A DNA stretch of 64,000 nucleotides, from contig NZ_JACYXI010000002.1 in the NCBI RefSeq assembly GCF_014842915.1, positions 186,001-250,000 of the forward strand. Direction: 5' to 3'. The notes beneath the pieces are model-generated. The model was not told the DNA's origin and did not search any database. It saw nothing but the letters and a program-made list of their open reading frames with translations. A program made the position numbers and the translations under genes. Position 1 is the first letter of the stretch; the number at the start of each line of letters is the position of its first letter. Below are positions 38,961 to 47,222 of the stretch, piece after piece. This stretch comes from Roseibium litorale (GTDB lineage: Bacteria; Pseudomonadota; Alphaproteobacteria; Rhizobiales; Stappiaceae).

Positions 38961-39296
38961 TCACTGGACCGGTGCCGACAGGTCGATGCCGTTGCCGGTT
39001 TCCCGGCTGGTCGCCAGAATGGAGAGCTGGCGCTCGCCGTCAGCCGTCCCTTCTGTGAAGGCGACGCTGATCAGATCGACACGCGGTTCGTATTCATGAA
39101 TGGCCTCGGCAACCGCCGCGCAGAACTGGAGTTCAATCGCCGGGTTACCCGGAGCGCCAATGATGCGCGGCAAGGCGCAGGCGAGATCCCGGCGCATAAC
39201 AAGCGAATGCTCGGTGACGAGAAGGCGCCGGATTGCCTGGGCAATCCGGTCATCCCCGCTGAGCGGTCTGCCTGTTGCTGCGTCGAAGCCAGCCAT
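38961..39296 (-). CDS. Baseplate wedge protein W (gp25-like)
   Basis: A 111-residue protein: DDRIAQAIRRLLVTEHSLVMRRDLACALP resembles the gp25/gpW baseplate family with its usual RRDYGS-type motif changed to RRDLAC. The EPRVDLISVAF strand is conserved. It adjoins J and a small gene whose stop touches its start. Confidence 0.85.
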   Translation of the reverse strand: MAGFDAATGRPLSGDDRIAQAIRRLLVTEHSLVMRRDLACALPRIIGAPGNPAIELQFCAAVAEAIHEYEPRVDLISVAFTEGTADGERQLSILATSRETGNGIDLSAPVQ

Positions 39297-39493
39297 CAGT
39301 CCGCTTTCGCCTCCTGCTTCTTGGGTGAAGATGCAACAGACTTGGCTGCCGCAACCGGTTCGATGCTGCCGGATCTGAGGCGGAACAGGGCTTCCTGTTC
39401 TGTCAGACCGACTTCCGCCCCCGGCTCGTGCCAGGCCCCGTTGACGAACTGCTTTTTCAGAACCCGGTAGGGCTTGGTGTTTGTCTGTTTCAT
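39296..39493 (-). CDS. Small phage protein of unknown function
   Basis: A 65-residue protein with a beta-rich YRVLKKQFVNGAWHEPGAEVGLTEQEALFRLR stretch and a Lys/Ala tail. Similar short proteins sit between V and W in related phages, but no function is known. The overlap with W supports real translation. Confidence 0.6.
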   Translation of the reverse strand: MKQTNTKPYRVLKKQFVNGAWHEPGAEVGLTEQEALFRLRSGSIEPVAAAKSVASSPKKQEAKAD

Positions 39494-39503
39494 GGTCGCT
39501 CCT

Positions 39504-40004
39504 TTAGACAGGGGGACCGGTCAAAGCCGGACCCGGCATAACGTCTGTGTGTTTGTGGTCGTCGCCGATGTTTGTGCCGTTATGGGTGACCCCCGCTCCG
39601 GAAACATCGAGACGGCCCTGGATCTTCACGTCGCCTTCAAGGGCGAAACCATCGCCATCAATGGTCAGCACTTTGCCCGCAGGTGAGATCAGCCTCATGG
39701 TGCCGGTCTCTGTCGATGCATTGCCTGCGTTTTGGGTTGGCAGCATCGGCACGAAGACACCGTTGGCGGGATCGCCGTCCGAGAACATCAGCCCTTGCGT
39801 GCCCGTCTCGGCGGGCGCATCGATGCGCCATGCCCCCGCTGACATCGAGCCTTGAGGGATCGGCGCAGAGACAAAGCCGGAGTCATCTTCCACGACCACC
39901 TTGCCGCCCTCATAGGACTTGACACGGACCTTCCGGACACCGTTTTCAATCCGCTTTTCAAGGTCGGCCACACGGCGTTGAAGATCGTGATAGCCGTCAA
40001 ACAT
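39504..40004 (-). CDS. Baseplate spike protein V (P2 gpV/Mu gp45-like)
   Basis: A 166-residue protein with an N-terminal OB-fold region (RKVRVKSYEGGKVVVEDDSGF, QGLMFSDGDPANGVFVPML), a short beta-helix, and a C-terminal THNGTNIGDDHKHTDV tip whose histidines probably bind metal. ATG 40004 overlaps the preceding gene by eight bases. It forms the membrane-piercing spike. Confidence 0.88.
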   Translation of the reverse strand: MFDGYHDLQRRVADLEKRIENGVRKVRVKSYEGGKVVVEDDSGFVSAPIPQGSMSAGAWRIDAPAETGTQGLMFSDGDPANGVFVPMLPTQNAGNASTETGTMRLISPAGKVLTIDGDGFALEGDVKIQGRLDVSGAGVTHNGTNIGDDHKHTDVMPGPALTGPPV

Positions 40005-40500
40005 CGACCAGCCCCGCTTCACCGCCGGTTTCAGCATCAAACAGATGGAACTCCTGCCGCCACTCGATCTGCCAGAGCGTTGTTCCCCGGCTGTCCAGCG
40101 TCGGCGAATAGAGATTGCGTGCCGAAAGGTTCGAAGGCTGACGGGCTCCTGACAGGCCGAACCGGTTCCGGTCGATCCACCGGACGACCACGCCGGTCAG
40201 GTCGACCAGGGAAGACGCCTGCCGCTCCCGCTTGCCGATCTCCGGAACCAGAAACAGGCCCAGACCGAGGGTGTGCATCTGCGCGCCACTTGCCTCATGG
40301 CGCACGCCGTAGAGCAAGCCGGTTGCGATCAGGGCCGCGCCCTGGCGCGGCAAGGAATTGGTCTTCAGCCAGGCTTCCGTCAGGTTGCCCGGAGCGGCCT
40401 CGATGCGCGCCCCTTGCTTCAGCAATCCGGAGGCTTCCAGACGCCCGGCAATCTGGTCCTGAATAGCGCTATAGCTGGTTGGCGAGACGGGAGCACTCAT
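39997..40500 (-). CDS. Mu gp37-like protein (DUF1834)
   Basis: A 167-residue protein with YSAIQDQIAGRLEA at the start and WQIEWRQEFHLFD near the end, matching the Mu gp37 family of tail-terminator/neck proteins. It overlaps both neighbours, in Mu gene order (gp36, G, gp37). Confidence 0.8.
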   Translation of the reverse strand: MSAPVSPTSYSAIQDQIAGRLEASGLLKQGARIEAAPGNLTEAWLKTNSLPRQGAALIATGLLYGVRHEASGAQMHTLGLGLFLVPEIGKRERQASSLVDLTGVVVRWIDRNRFGLSGARQPSNLSARNLYSPTLDSRGTTLWQIEWRQEFHLFDAETGGEAGLVDV

Positions 40501-40979
40501 CGCAGCTGCTCCCCAATGAAGCGCAGAGCGGCCTGCTCCATTTCGCGGGCATTGTCAGCGCTCATTCCCAGATACGACCGGCGCGGAATGGTCACCTTCT
40601 TGGCAAAGACAGTCTCGCCGCCAATCGTGAAGACCAGCACCTTTGCCGTCTTCGGACGGATCTCGCCCCCCTGCTGGTGAATGGCGGCATAGATCAGGGG
40701 CGATCCCCAAGAAACCTGATCCGCACCTTCCTGCTGATGATCGATGCTGGTTGCCAGATCCCCCGACTGGAACAAGATGCCGGAGCCTGCCCCGTTGGCG
40801 GGCCAGGGTGTTCCGTCCGGATCGGTTTTCTCTTCCTCGATCCGGCGCTGTGTCTGGCTGGCACCTAACGCGCCAAGCCCATCGATCAATTCGGATCGGT
40901 CGAGATCCGCCAGCCTGCCGAGCTGAGCGGCTGGCAGGTCAAGATCAAGGTCCATGATGAACTGAACTCCCGCCATCAC
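40497..40979 (-). CDS. Virion morphogenesis protein (Mu G/P2 gpS-like)
   Basis: A 160-residue protein of the phage virion morphogenesis family: RRIEEEKTDPDGTPWPA and LFQSGDLATSIDHQ are the recognisable parts, with IPRRSYLGMS near the end. It overlaps gp37 and the DUF1320 gene by four bases each. It acts in tail completion or head-tail joining. Confidence 0.88.
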   Translation of the reverse strand: MMAGVQFIMDLDLDLPAAQLGRLADLDRSELIDGLGALGASQTQRRIEEEKTDPDGTPWPANGAGSGILFQSGDLATSIDHQQEGADQVSWGSPLIYAAIHQQGGEIRPKTAKVLVFTIGGETVFAKKVTIPRRSYLGMSADNAREMEQAALRFIGEQLR

Positions 40980-41407
40980 CAGCCCCCGAACTCGTCGCGG
41001 GCGAACACCCGGCCAGAGGCAACCATCTGCACATCCCCCACAGTCGGGGTCATCGTATCGTCGGACACCGGCGTTTGCGGCAGCTGGGCGTCACCCTTTG
41101 AAATGGCCTTCAAATAGGCGATAGACGCGTCGTAGCGGTCCTTGATTTCTTCGGTGACCACGCTGGATGTGCGGGCCAGATGATAGGTGGCGATGTTGAG
41201 AGCGTGGACCTTCAGCACAGGCTGGGCCGCAGGATCGGTAACCGGCACGCGGTAACGCCCAGCCAGCCAGCCGTCCATTTCGTTCGAGGCAGCCTCAAGC
41301 GCATTGGCGATCTCGGAGGCGTCGGCGACGCCGTCGCCGTCAAGGTCGCCGATGTGCGCCTGCGATTTCTCCAAGGTCAGCCAGTCGTCCACGCTCCCGT
41401 AAGCCAT
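40976..41407 (-). CDS. Mu gp36-like head-tail connector protein (DUF1320)
   Basis: A 143-residue all-helical protein. YGSVDDWLTLEKSQAHIGD and a conserved NEMDGWLAGRYRVPV, followed by ALNIATYHLARTSSVV, are the DUF1320 landmarks. In Mu this is gp36, a neck component. It is 3 bp downstream of the gp35-like gene. Confidence 0.88.
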   Translation of the reverse strand: MAYGSVDDWLTLEKSQAHIGDLDGDGVADASEIANALEAASNEMDGWLAGRYRVPVTDPAAQPVLKVHALNIATYHLARTSSVVTEEIKDRYDASIAYLKAISKGDAQLPQTPVSDDTMTPTVGDVQMVASGRVFARDEFGGW

Positions 41408-41410
41408 GGC

Positions 41411-41773
41411 TTAAGCTTCCCCGGCTTTTGCGTTGCCGAGAGCGGCAAGGATCTCGGACTTGGAAACGTCCCGTTCGAGGATCTTCGAGACGGCCTGGAC
41501 CTTCGGCGTTCCGTCGTGGTTGAAGTCCTTTTCCCGGTCCAGCTTTTCGATGGCGTCGAGGATGGTGCCAGGGGCGGCATCATGCGAAGCCGTATCCGGC
41601 ACTTCAACAAAGCGCAGGCTGAGAAGCGGGTCCGCTTCCAGCTGCCGGGCCTGTTCTTCGCTCAGCTCCGAGAAAGGAACAGTGACGGGCTTATTGGCCG
41701 GAAACTTCCGGCCAGCCCGCCAGCGCTCGCGGGATGCGGTCACGATCACCGCGTTGGCATCTTCAAAATTCAT
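41411..41773 (-). CDS. Mu gp35-like protein
   Basis: A 120-residue protein with an N-terminal VIVTASRERWRAGRKFPANKPVTVPFSELSEEQ and a C-terminal helical ILAALGN motif as in HI1506/Mu gp35-like proteins. AAGGAG seven bases before ATG 41773 sets the start, replacing a 46-codon upstream extension. The role in Mu virions is not well defined. Confidence 0.75.
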   Translation of the reverse strand: MNFEDANAVIVTASRERWRAGRKFPANKPVTVPFSELSEEQARQLEADPLLSLRFVEVPDTASHDAAPGTILDAIEKLDREKDFNHDGTPKVQAVSKILERDVSKSEILAALGNAKAGEA

Positions 41774-41808
41774 GGCAAGCTCCTTGACGATGGCGGATCG
41801 AACCGCGG

Positions 41809-42708
41809 TTAAGCGAGATACGGCGATACGAAACCGTCCACCTTGCCCTGAAGGATGTTGTCTTCGCCGTTGGCCTTGCGGGCTTTCTTCAGCAGCTCGT
41901 CCGCCTTCCACTGGTTGGAAGACCCCACAACAAGCAACGTCGGCTTGATGGCAAGCTTGCCGCCCTGGTCATTCTCAAGGCTGGTCATGGCTGCGTAAGC
42001 GGCCTTGAAGTTGTCCTCGTTCAGCTCGGCCTTGGAGGCGAAGGCCATCTGCCAGAAGCCGTATCCGACGTTTGCGCGGCCATCGACGCCGTAAAGATGC
42101 TGGCCCTTCATGAACACCCGTTCCGAAGTGTTTGCGTCCACCTGCTGGGTGAACACCGGCCTCTTGCGCATCTGCAAGATGAGCGGCATCAGGGCCTGGC
42201 TGGTGTCCAGCAGGAACCAGGGATCGCCACCACCGGCCTGCATGTTGGAAACGGTCTTGACGTTTCCTTCAGCCGGATCGCCAACCGGATGATCGGTGTC
42301 GAAAAAGAACTGCCCATCGTAACATTCTGACGAAAACCCAGCCGCCAATGCTGGCCAGACCAGCTCATCAGGCCAGCGCGCAGCGGCGCGGCCCATGGCC
42401 TTGAAGCGGCCCGCATAGATCCCCAGGTTGTCGTCTTCGATGTCTGTCGCCTTGACGCCGACGGTGCTCTCGAATTCCTTGTTCTTGATGGTGTAGCTGT
42501 GGCCGGTCAGGGCCTTGATCAGCCGGTCGCCAATCCACTCGCGCAAGGACGGCCACTCGCCGAGCCAGCCATATTCGTTGCTCGCCGTCGTGGAAGGGAT
42601 TTCCTCGGCAATCTTGTTCCAGGACGGATCGACTTCATCGAAACCATTCTGGTAATTCGTCTTGAACCCGGTGCCGAGGGTTCTAAGGGTTGCGCCTGTG
42701 ACTTCCAT
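41809..42708 (-). CDS. Major capsid protein (Mu gpT-like)
   Basis: A 299-residue capsid subunit. LRTLGTGFKTNYQNGF, TASNEYGWLGEWPSLREW and FFDTDHPVG are characteristic of the Mu T major head subunit family. It follows the decoration-like gene and protease, as in Mu (I/Z-T). Confidence 0.95.
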   Translation of the reverse strand: MEVTGATLRTLGTGFKTNYQNGFDEVDPSWNKIAEEIPSTTASNEYGWLGEWPSLREWIGDRLIKALTGHSYTIKNKEFESTVGVKATDIEDDNLGIYAGRFKAMGRAAARWPDELVWPALAAGFSSECYDGQFFFDTDHPVGDPAEGNVKTVSNMQAGGGDPWFLLDTSQALMPLILQMRKRPVFTQQVDANTSERVFMKGQHLYGVDGRANVGYGFWQMAFASKAELNEDNFKAAYAAMTSLENDQGGKLAIKPTLLVVGSSNQWKADELLKKARKANGEDNILQGKVDGFVSPYLA

Positions 42709-42742
42709 TAAACTGTCTCCGCTTTAAGTGACGCGCCTAAGG

Positions 42743-43144
42743 TCAGGCGAATTCGATCCAGACGCCGCCGTCGTCCAAGTCCCGGACGGTGCCAGCCTCA
42801 GACCGGGTGCCGCCGCCGTCGGTCGCGGCGACGGTTTCGTCGTCCACGATGAAACAAGGCTGGTTGATGGAGGCGCGGGTCACCGGATCGCCAATGTCAT
42901 TGGGGACACGAACCCAATCGTCCCGGCTCACGGTGACCGTGATTGCACCGGCAGCTCCCGAACTGTTGTCGGCAGATGCATCCGCCATACCCGCAGCGAT
43001 GAGGTTGGTTGCGGTGTAGCCGGGCTTGGCGAAGCCGCCTTCCAGAACGACGAGCCCGCCGCCAAAGATCTTCGCGCCTGCCGCGACCGGGTGTGCCACC
43101 TGACGGCCAACGCGCCGGTGAATGTTCTTCATCTTCGAAAGCAT
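42743..43144 (-). CDS. Head decoration-like protein
   Basis: A 133-residue protein. GRQVAHPVAAGAKIFGGGLVVLEGG and later GTVRDLDDGGVWIEFA resemble DUF2190/D-like capsid decoration proteins often encoded between protease and capsid genes. The start overlaps the protease stop. Identification rests on position and composition as well as these strands. Confidence 0.65.
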   Translation of the reverse strand: MLSKMKNIHRRVGRQVAHPVAAGAKIFGGGLVVLEGGFAKPGYTATNLIAAGMADASADNSSGAAGAITVTVSRDDWVRVPNDIGDPVTRASINQPCFIVDDETVAATDGGGTRSEAGTVRDLDDGGVWIEFA

Positions 43145-44157
43145 CAGGAATCTCCCTTCCGGTCTTCAGCCAGGCTCTTGGCGAAATCCTCTTCGGAAAG
43201 TCCCAGCTGAGCGGCGACCTTCTTTTCATCGGCAGAAAGCACGGCCTTGCCCTTGGCCGGGTCCGCCCGGTCAAGGCCGCTGTTCTGTGCGAGATCGAGA
43301 ACCGGCGCGGCCTCAATGAAAGCCTTGAAGTTCTTGAGGCCATCGGGAGACGCCTTGCAGGCGGCAAGGTGATAGTCCTTGGAGGCCGGGGCAATCCGTC
43401 CCTCCTGGGCCGCCTGATCAATCAAGGCCTCGATTTCGGCCTCTCCGGATCGTTTGATGGTGTTGAGCGCGGTATCGCGCTCACCGACGACCTTGTCGTA
43501 GTCCGCGCGCGGCACGAACTTTTGAACGTCCGGCATCTGAGCCGCGTTTTCGGCCTTGGCCTTGCCGTCCTTCAAGCTGGCCACCGCAGTCATGATCGCG
43601 TCGTCAGACGCCTCATCGGCCAGACCGAGGGTACAGCAAAGCGCCCGGCGCTTTTCCTTGTCCATGGTGCTTTCTCTTTCGGTTTCAGGGAGGGAAGCGC
43701 CGCGCCTGTTCAGCGCGGTCAGGGAGAGATTTGGATCGACGGTCAGCGCAGCCGAGGTCAGCTCAAGAATGCGCCCGCTGTCGATCTCGTAGTAAAAGGC
43801 CGGAGAAATGTACCGGTACTGGCGGCTGGAGACCTTGTCCGCCCCCAGAGTGGACCACTCGGCCCGGCCCCAGACGGACCCGCCGTCGCGGATCTCCAGC
43901 TCCACAATATGACCGGCAATGTCCTTGGCCTTGCCGTCCGGCTCAGCTTCCGTGCCATGCTCGAAATCGATGGGCAGCGGCGACGGCCTGCGCTCAAACC
44001 GGCTCAAGAGATCCTGGGGCCGGTCGTTCAGCCAGGAACGGCCATCGTAGCCGGTGATCCGTTCGCCTGCGGGCAGGAGTTCAATCCAGTCCGGCAGGCT
44101 TCCGTCTTCGGCGTTCAGCCCTTTGGCGATAGCAGCGATGGGTCGGGTGGTCTTCAT
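43144..44157 (-). CDS. Prohead protease and scaffold (Mu I-like)
   Basis: A 337-residue protein. The first ~150 residues are the Mu I protease domain: LPIDFEHGTE carries the expected His, and SPAFYYEIDSGRILELTSAALT the Ser-rich active-site region. The rest is an acidic helical scaffold. A methionine at residue 165 (ATG 43665, MDKEKRRALC) could start a separate scaffold product as Z does in Mu. Confidence 0.9.
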   Translation of the reverse strand: MKTTRPIAAIAKGLNAEDGSLPDWIELLPAGERITGYDGRSWLNDRPQDLLSRFERRPSPLPIDFEHGTEAEPDGKAKDIAGHIVELEIRDGGSVWGRAEWSTLGADKVSSRQYRYISPAFYYEIDSGRILELTSAALTVDPNLSLTALNRRGASLPETERESTMDKEKRRALCCTLGLADEASDDAIMTAVASLKDGKAKAENAAQMPDVQKFVPRADYDKVVGERDTALNTIKRSGEAEIEALIDQAAQEGRIAPASKDYHLAACKASPDGLKNFKAFIEAAPVLDLAQNSGLDRADPAKGKAVLSADEKKVAAQLGLSEEDFAKSLAEDRKGDS

Positions 44158-44509
44158 GGGCAGACCATGACAACAGCCGCCCGAACAAAAACCGGCGACA
44201 AATGCCGCCGGGCAGGATCACTTGGAGGTCAATTTGGGGGAAAGCAGGACCATTTGTGTCATCAAACCGCGTCCTTGCGCAAGTGGCAGCGCCACCCTGC
44301 TTCTAAGTTCGCCGTTAAACAGGGGTTAAACAGGGCTAGAAGCGCGCGGGCGATTTTCAGGGCCGATGATGCGTCGAGCGCGTCCTGAGGCTTCTGAGGC
44401 GATTTTTCACGCGGTTTGTTTTCAGAGCAGGAACTGCTATAGTCAGGGTGGCCGCGCAAATCAGTGGCAGGCGCGAACCTGCGGAAGATGTAGCTGTCCT
44501 TCCCACGGC
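44158..44509. other. Phage intergenic region between F and the protease
   Basis: This 352-bp gap holds the activator box (44191-44212), a tandem 10-bp repeat TTAAACAGGG near 44312-44334, and on the plus strand a sigma70-like pair TTGTTT (44416-44421) and TATAGT (44438-44443) with a 16-bp spacer. No credible gene is seen. Confidence 0.5.
44164..44212 (-). promoter_or_regulatory. Predicted activator-dependent late promoter before the protease gene
   Basis: Box 44191-44212 shares a 28-bp identity (44184-44211) with the sheath box region (35484-35511). Minus-strand CATGGT at 44164-44169 is at the -10-like distance. The protease ATG lies only seven bases below this hexamer, so the transcript would be nearly leaderless or the true -10 slightly shifted. 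Confidence 0.6.
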
Positions 44510-45691
44510 CTATTTCCACTCTCCGAACTTTGCCAGATGCGCCTTCATGAGGTTGGCGCTCGATACGAACATCGTGCCGATGTAGAGGAACCCGTCTGCG
44601 GATTGACGCAATGCAGCCCTCCAAAGGTAGCCGTCCGCGTCCAGCCAGAAGTTGACGCCCTTGCCATCCTTGCGCCGGTCAATGGCCGTGCCCTTCTCCA
44701 GGATCTTTTGGAGCTGACCGAAGGCGGCAACCTCGACGGCCCCATGCTTCCCCGCTTTCATGGCGACCGTGTCGCTGGAGACGACAACCAGGGCCGAAGG
44801 CGCGTTCAGGCGCTTGGCAATGTCCGGAGCGAAAGCAGCCGGCATATGCACCCGTTCTTTCATCTTCGCGTAGGCCTCCGGCGCGCGGGACGACCAGAAT
44901 TCACTGATGACCTTTTTTGCGGCCTCCGGCGCACCGGCTCCGGCGTCCTCGATCCTGGCATTGAAATGGTTGATCAGGTTCCGGGCGCGGGCTCTGCCGG
45001 GATTTGAGTTCCAGCCCGGATCGATCCCCTCAGGCACCCACTCGGTTTTGCCTGTCCGTTTGTTGAGCACTTCCACATAGTCGATCACCGGCGCTTCGCT
45101 GATACCGCCGAGCCTGTCTGCTTCCTCTACCCCGATCTGCCGGATCCAGCACTTGCAGCCCCAGCCGTTGGGCGGAAACCATTCATCCCAGACAGGATCG
45201 TCAACCGGAAGAATGGTGCCGCTGCGGGCCTCATGCTGAGGACGGTGGTGTTCGCTCGGGCCTAAGCGGTAAATGAAATACGGCAGGACGCGCTTTGTCC
45301 GCTGCGCCCGCTCCCAAAGCCCCGCCGCGCGGGCGGTGCGGGTGTTCGCCCAATAGATCGTCTTGAGGCGGCGCGGGGAACCCAGCTGCGCCGAAACAGT
45401 CTCCCCGGTTTTCGGGTCAACCATCGACTTGCGGCCCCACCATCCAAGGGTCTTTAAAGCCGGTTCAAGCTCCTGTTGAAACGCTTTCAAGGTCTTGCCT
45501 TCACGGATCGCCGTGGACACCGCGTCGCGGATCTCCGTGAGGACTTCCGTCTTGACAGCCTTGGCGACGGTGAAGGCGAAGGCATGTTCTTCCGGCAGAA
45601 CATCCCGGTAGTGGAACGCAGGCTTCAACGCCTTGCCCTCGAAGAAGGCAGTGATCTCAGGTGCGGGCTTGGTTGTGAACTCGTAGGGCAT
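44510..45691 (-). CDS. Mu F-like head morphogenesis protein with C-terminal nuclease-like domain
   Basis: A 393-residue protein. Residues ~30-230 are the phage Mu F-like/minor head domain, with IYWANTRTARAAGLWERAQ, and a conserved Cys pair in NGWGCKCWIRQIG. Residues ~285-393 (from YAKMKERVHMPAAFAPDIAKRL) resemble PBECR-type domains related to bacterial RNase toxins, common as fusions here. The nuclease assignment is from resemblance only. Confidence 0.85.
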   Translation of the reverse strand: MPYEFTTKPAPEITAFFEGKALKPAFHYRDVLPEEHAFAFTVAKAVKTEVLTEIRDAVSTAIREGKTLKAFQQELEPALKTLGWWGRKSMVDPKTGETVSAQLGSPRRLKTIYWANTRTARAAGLWERAQRTKRVLPYFIYRLGPSEHHRPQHEARSGTILPVDDPVWDEWFPPNGWGCKCWIRQIGVEEADRLGGISEAPVIDYVEVLNKRTGKTEWVPEGIDPGWNSNPGRARARNLINHFNARIEDAGAGAPEAAKKVISEFWSSRAPEAYAKMKERVHMPAAFAPDIAKRLNAPSALVVVSSDTVAMKAGKHGAVEVAAFGQLQKILEKGTAIDRRKDGKGVNFWLDADGYLWRAALRQSADGFLYIGTMFVSSANLMKAHLAKFGEWK

Positions 45692-45692
45692 A

Positions 45693-47222
45693 TCAGCCTT
45701 TCACGTCACCCACACCGCGCGCCTTGAGCCGCGCCCGGTTGATCCCCCGCGCCAGTTCACTCTCGTCCATGTTTCCGGCCAGCTGGTTCAACCCCTCCAG
45801 GATCTCGCCCAACGAACCGGCGCCGTTGACCAGGTCGCGGATCGGCTTGACGATGGGGTCCATCTGCCGCTCCCATTGGGCCAGTTCATCCTGGCCGATC
45901 TCATCAAGAAGATCGTCTGCCGTCTCCGTGGTGTTGACCGCCTTCCTACGGTTGGCCGCCGGACGGCTTGCGGCGGGCGCTTGCAGCACTTCCGCCCCCT
46001 CGGGCGGATCGGAAAAGCCGACGCGGTCGCGAACATCCGCCACGGCCACCGTGAGCCCCAGCGGTACAAGACGCTCCAGAACATTCGCCAGCCGCTCCAG
46101 GTCTTCCGGCTCCTGGACTGGCAGCTTGACGGTTGGATAGCGCTCCTGCCGCCCAAAATTCACATCGACAAAGGGACGAATGATGTCCTTGTTCAGCGTG
46201 GCCTCAAGCTGGCGCGCGTCCGCCGCTTTGATGTCCAGGCGCACCTCGTTGTGGACTTCCGCCTGGGCACGCGATGACCCGCTGTCCGTAGTCATGGTTT
46301 GCCCAAGCACGATCTTGGAAACCTGCTCGTCCAGATACTTCGCGAAATGGCCAAACACCGCATCGCCGCCGCGTGCGCTGGTCTCGATGAATTCGATATC
46401 CATCCCCTGCGGCACGATCCCGGCAGCGTCCGAAGCAATCTGAAGGACCGCCCGCATCAGCTTGCGTTTCTCGTCCTCGGAGGCGTTGGGGTGATACTTG
46501 CCGACACGAAGCGGCATGCCGAACACTTCGCAGAACTGAGCCCAGTCCTTGATGGTGTAGGACTTCAGAATGAACGACCAGATGGCGACACGGGCAAGCC
46601 CCGAGCGCACCGGTTTTCCGCTCTTCAGTTTCGGCATATGCGTGACAAATTTACCGGGGCTGAGCGGCAGGCCAACGGGGTTGCCTTCCTCCCGGATCTT
46701 CAGCTTCCGCCGATGGTCCTTGTCGAACTGGAATAGACGCGGGTCCTGCCAGACAAAGTCGCGGGGCATCCAGATTGGAGACTTCGTGTCCCACATCATT
46801 TCGACCGCTGCGTAGCCCTTGCCGAGACCGTCGAGAGCATCATCTAGCATGTCGATAAAATCGGGCTGGTTGATCAGTTCCGCGCAGGCCTTGGCAATCG
46901 TCTGGTCCTTGTCGTTTGTACTTGCCGCCTCAATGGTCATATCGATCGACGAGACGGCGCGCTTGCGTGTGCCAAGAACAGAGCCGTAGTGCGGCTCCCG
47001 CTCTTCCATTTCTTCGGCGATGGTCAGGAAGTCGAACATGTCTCCTTCCGCAGCCGCCTTCAAGATTCCGGGCACCGCCTTTGGCCTGAGGCCGGACGCC
47101 ACACTCTCATCGAAGCTGCGGCTGAACCTGCCGACGCTGGTGAAGTCGGTTTCAGAAGCCAGCGTCTTGGCGCTGGTTTTCATGGGAAGACCATGGCGGT
47201 CGTAGAAGACGTGTTCTGCCAT
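45693..47222 (-). CDS. Portal protein (Mu gp29-like, DUF935)
   Basis: A 509-residue portal: PGILKAAAEGDMFDFLTIAEEMEEREPHYGSVLGTRKRAV is typical of DUF935, as are FVWQDPRLFQFD and KIVLGQTMTTDSGSSRAQAEVH. The ATG overlaps the terminase stop (TGATG), so it replaces a TTG two codons upstream. It forms the dodecameric DNA gateway. Confidence 0.93.
   Translation of the reverse strand: MAEHVFYDRHGLPMKTSAKTLASETDFTSVGRFSRSFDESVASGLRPKAVPGILKAAAEGDMFDFLTIAEEMEEREPHYGSVLGTRKRAVSSIDMTIEAASTNDKDQTIAKACAELINQPDFIDMLDDALDGLGKGYAAVEMMWDTKSPIWMPRDFVWQDPRLFQFDKDHRRKLKIREEGNPVGLPLSPGKFVTHMPKLKSGKPVRSGLARVAIWSFILKSYTIKDWAQFCEVFGMPLRVGKYHPNASEDEKRKLMRAVLQIASDAAGIVPQGMDIEFIETSARGGDAVFGHFAKYLDEQVSKIVLGQTMTTDSGSSRAQAEVHNEVRLDIKAADARQLEATLNKDIIRPFVDVNFGRQERYPTVKLPVQEPEDLERLANVLERLVPLGLTVAVADVRDRVGFSDPPEGAEVLQAPAASRPAANRRKAVNTTETADDLLDEIGQDELAQWERQMDPIVKPIRDLVNGAGSLGEILEGLNQLAGNMDESELARGINRARLKARGVGDVKG

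Noticed and set aside
44262-44624. 120-codon minus-strand frame between F and protease
   Set aside because: Overlaps the end of F, has no ribosome site and no recognisable domain.
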